From an uncultured Collinsella sp. (lineage in GTDB: Bacteria > Actinomycetota > Coriobacteriia > Coriobacteriales > Coriobacteriaceae): a DNA stretch of 6,783 nucleotides. The stretch spans positions 1-6,783 of the forward strand of contig CABUVC010000087.1 in assembly GCA_902494855.1 (NCBI GenBank), read 5' to 3'. The notes below the pieces were generated by a model, which worked only from the letters and a program-made list of their open reading frames with translations, ran no database searches and was not told the DNA's origin. How positions within the stretch are numbered: the first letter of the stretch is position 1; every line of letters starts with the position of its first letter. This document shows positions 5,859-6,783 of the stretch, one piece after another. The position numbers and the translations under genes were made by a program.

Positions 5859-6021
5859 ATGGGATTCCTTCTTTCTCTTTCACGTTTGCGACGGCTTATG
5901 ATACGGCAACATTGAGCGCAGCCTTGCGTAAACAAAGACTAAGATGCCGCAATAGTTCTTGGGCAACAGCCGAATTACCCACCGCGGAAAGCTGATTCGC
6001 GGCATAATTAACAACTGACAT
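5859..6021. promoter_or_regulatory. Divergent promoter region between the YeiH-family and GntR-family genes
   Basis: The 163-bp gap must hold both promoters. Toward the transporter, TATCAT (5903-5898, minus strand) could be a -10 box, but no good -35 lies 16-18 nt upstream of it. Instead the imperfect palindrome TTGCGTAAACAA (5924-5935; TTG-TA-CAA core) lies just upstream. Toward the regulator, CATAAT (6003-6008) could be a -10, also without a clear -35. A GntR site is plausible here, but only this weak dyad was found. Confidence 0.4.
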
Positions 6022-6753
6022 ATGAGTTTGATAGAACAGTTGCGAGGCGCTATGGAAGAATCGATGCACGTCGGCGAGCAGGAAACGAGCCTACAGGACC
6101 AGTCCTACCACACCATTCGACGCAAAATCGTCTACCTGGACTACAAGCCGGGCGAAAAGCTGGGCGTCAAGCAACTTTGCGACGACCTGGATATGGGTCG
6201 CACGCCCGTGCGCGAGGCTTTGGTTCGCTTGGCGCAGGAAGGCCTGGTGCGCACCGTGCCCCAGAGCGGCACCTACGTCTCACCCATCAACCTCACCCTT
6301 GCCGAGAGTGCCTGTTACATCCGCGAGCATCTGGAAAAGCAGGTGATTGTGGAGTGCTGTGCGCGCGCCACGTCGACCGGCATCGAGCAGCTCGACCGCG
6401 CCATCGTGCTGCAGGAAAAGGCCATGGCCGAAGAGGATCGCATCGGCTTCTTTTTGAGCGACAACCTCATGCATCACATGATTTTTAGCATCGCATGTCG
6501 CAGCACCGTGTGGTCGTGGCTCGAAGAGACCAATGCCGACTTGGAGCGCTTCCGCTGGCTGCGCGCCGCCACGCAGGTTCTCGACAATCAGGACATCGTG
6601 AACGAGCACAAGCAGATTAGCCGCGCTATCGCCGGTCGCGACCCCATCGAAGCGAGCTTTTTGGTCAGCAAGCACCTGCACATGATGTTCCGCAACCAAA
6701 CCGAGGTTCTGGACCAGTTCCCCGAGTACTTCGAGACCAGCAAGCTCCGCTAA
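6022..6753 (+). CDS. GntR-family transcriptional regulator, FadR/VanR (FCD) type
   Basis: This 243-residue DNA-binding repressor or activator has an N-terminal winged helix (about 26-86) including LGVKQLCDDLDMGRTPVREA, EGLVR and the wing QSGTYVSP, all typical of GntR proteins. It is followed by an all-helical FCD ligand domain (about 92-225). Residues at the usual FCD metal-binding positions are visible: Asp147 and His151 (DNLMH), His196 (NEH) and His218 (SKHLH). A metal-dependent carboxylate-type effector is therefore plausible from family knowledge. The gene is divergent from the YeiH-family transporter gene, its likely target. The start is unsettled: the ATG at 6022 gives the longest frame but has no ribosome site, whereas the ATG at 6052 has GAGG 4 nt upstream and would yield 233 residues. 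Confidence 0.92.
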   Translation: MSLIEQLRGAMEESMHVGEQETSLQDQSYHTIRRKIVYLDYKPGEKLGVKQLCDDLDMGRTPVREALVRLAQEGLVRTVPQSGTYVSPINLTLAESACYIREHLEKQVIVECCARATSTGIEQLDRAIVLQEKAMAEEDRIGFFLSDNLMHHMIFSIACRSTVWSWLEETNADLERFRWLRAATQVLDNQDIVNEHKQISRAIAGRDPIEASFLVSKHLHMMFRNQTEVLDQFPEYFETSKLR

Positions 6754-6783
6754 CCTGTCAAAACCACCACAAAGGGGACAGGC
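6754..6783. repeat. Inverted repeat at the window edge, possibly half of a larger palindromic element
   Basis: Immediately after the gntR stop, CCTGTC (6754-6759) pairs with GACAGG (6777-6782) across a 17-nt loop carrying CCACCACAAAGG. The window ends one base later. The stem could be a terminator core, although no T tract is visible. The sequence also resembles short GC-rich palindromic elements with GGGGACAGG cores that recur in some bacterial genomes. That resemblance is from memory. Confidence 0.4.

Overview
The window looks like chromosomal DNA of a moderately GC-rich actinobacterium. Gene content, protein style and base composition resemble a Coriobacteriia gut bacterium such as Collinsella. 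That assignment rests on general resemblance only; no rRNA or other marker is present.

Layout. (1) Positions 1-1440, minus strand: a MarR-type regulator overlaps by 13 nt the start of an ABC exporter half-transporter that runs off the left edge. Upstream of the regulator, two identical 18-bp sites, each with TAGTC/GACTA half-sites, sit 33 bp apart. One fills the spacer of a candidate promoter, suggesting a self-repressing efflux operon. (2) Positions 1478-1904, minus strand: a monocistronic gene for a 96-residue acidic protein of unknown function. It has a strong ribosome binding site, a candidate promoter bracketed by an inverted repeat, and a near-perfect intrinsic terminator. (3) Positions 1985-2660, plus strand: a lone nitroreductase-family flavoprotein whose stop codon lies in the loop of a perfect 10-bp hairpin. 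(4) Positions 2673-3248, minus strand: a small single-pass membrane protein with a basic cytoplasmic N-terminus and a Thr-rich tail, function unknown. (5) Positions 3333-5858, minus strand: a YeiH-family membrane transporter followed by a regulator with a Fis-type helix-turn-helix and a decayed AAA+ (sigma-54-interaction-like) domain. The 273-nt gap between them is packed with consecutive inverted repeats. (6) Positions 6022-6753, plus strand: a GntR/FCD regulator divergent from the transporter, followed at the window edge by what may be half of a larger palindromic repeat.

How the genes work together. The left block is a classical MarR-controlled efflux module. The right block is a transporter placed between two unrelated regulators, one divergent and one downstream. 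This makes it a plausible locally controlled export unit whose substrate cannot be read from sequence. The most unusual items are the degenerate AAA+/Fis regulator and the dyad-rich intergenic region before it. No CRISPR array, phage gene, transposase, tRNA or rRNA was seen, and no clearly novel multi-gene system could be demonstrated.
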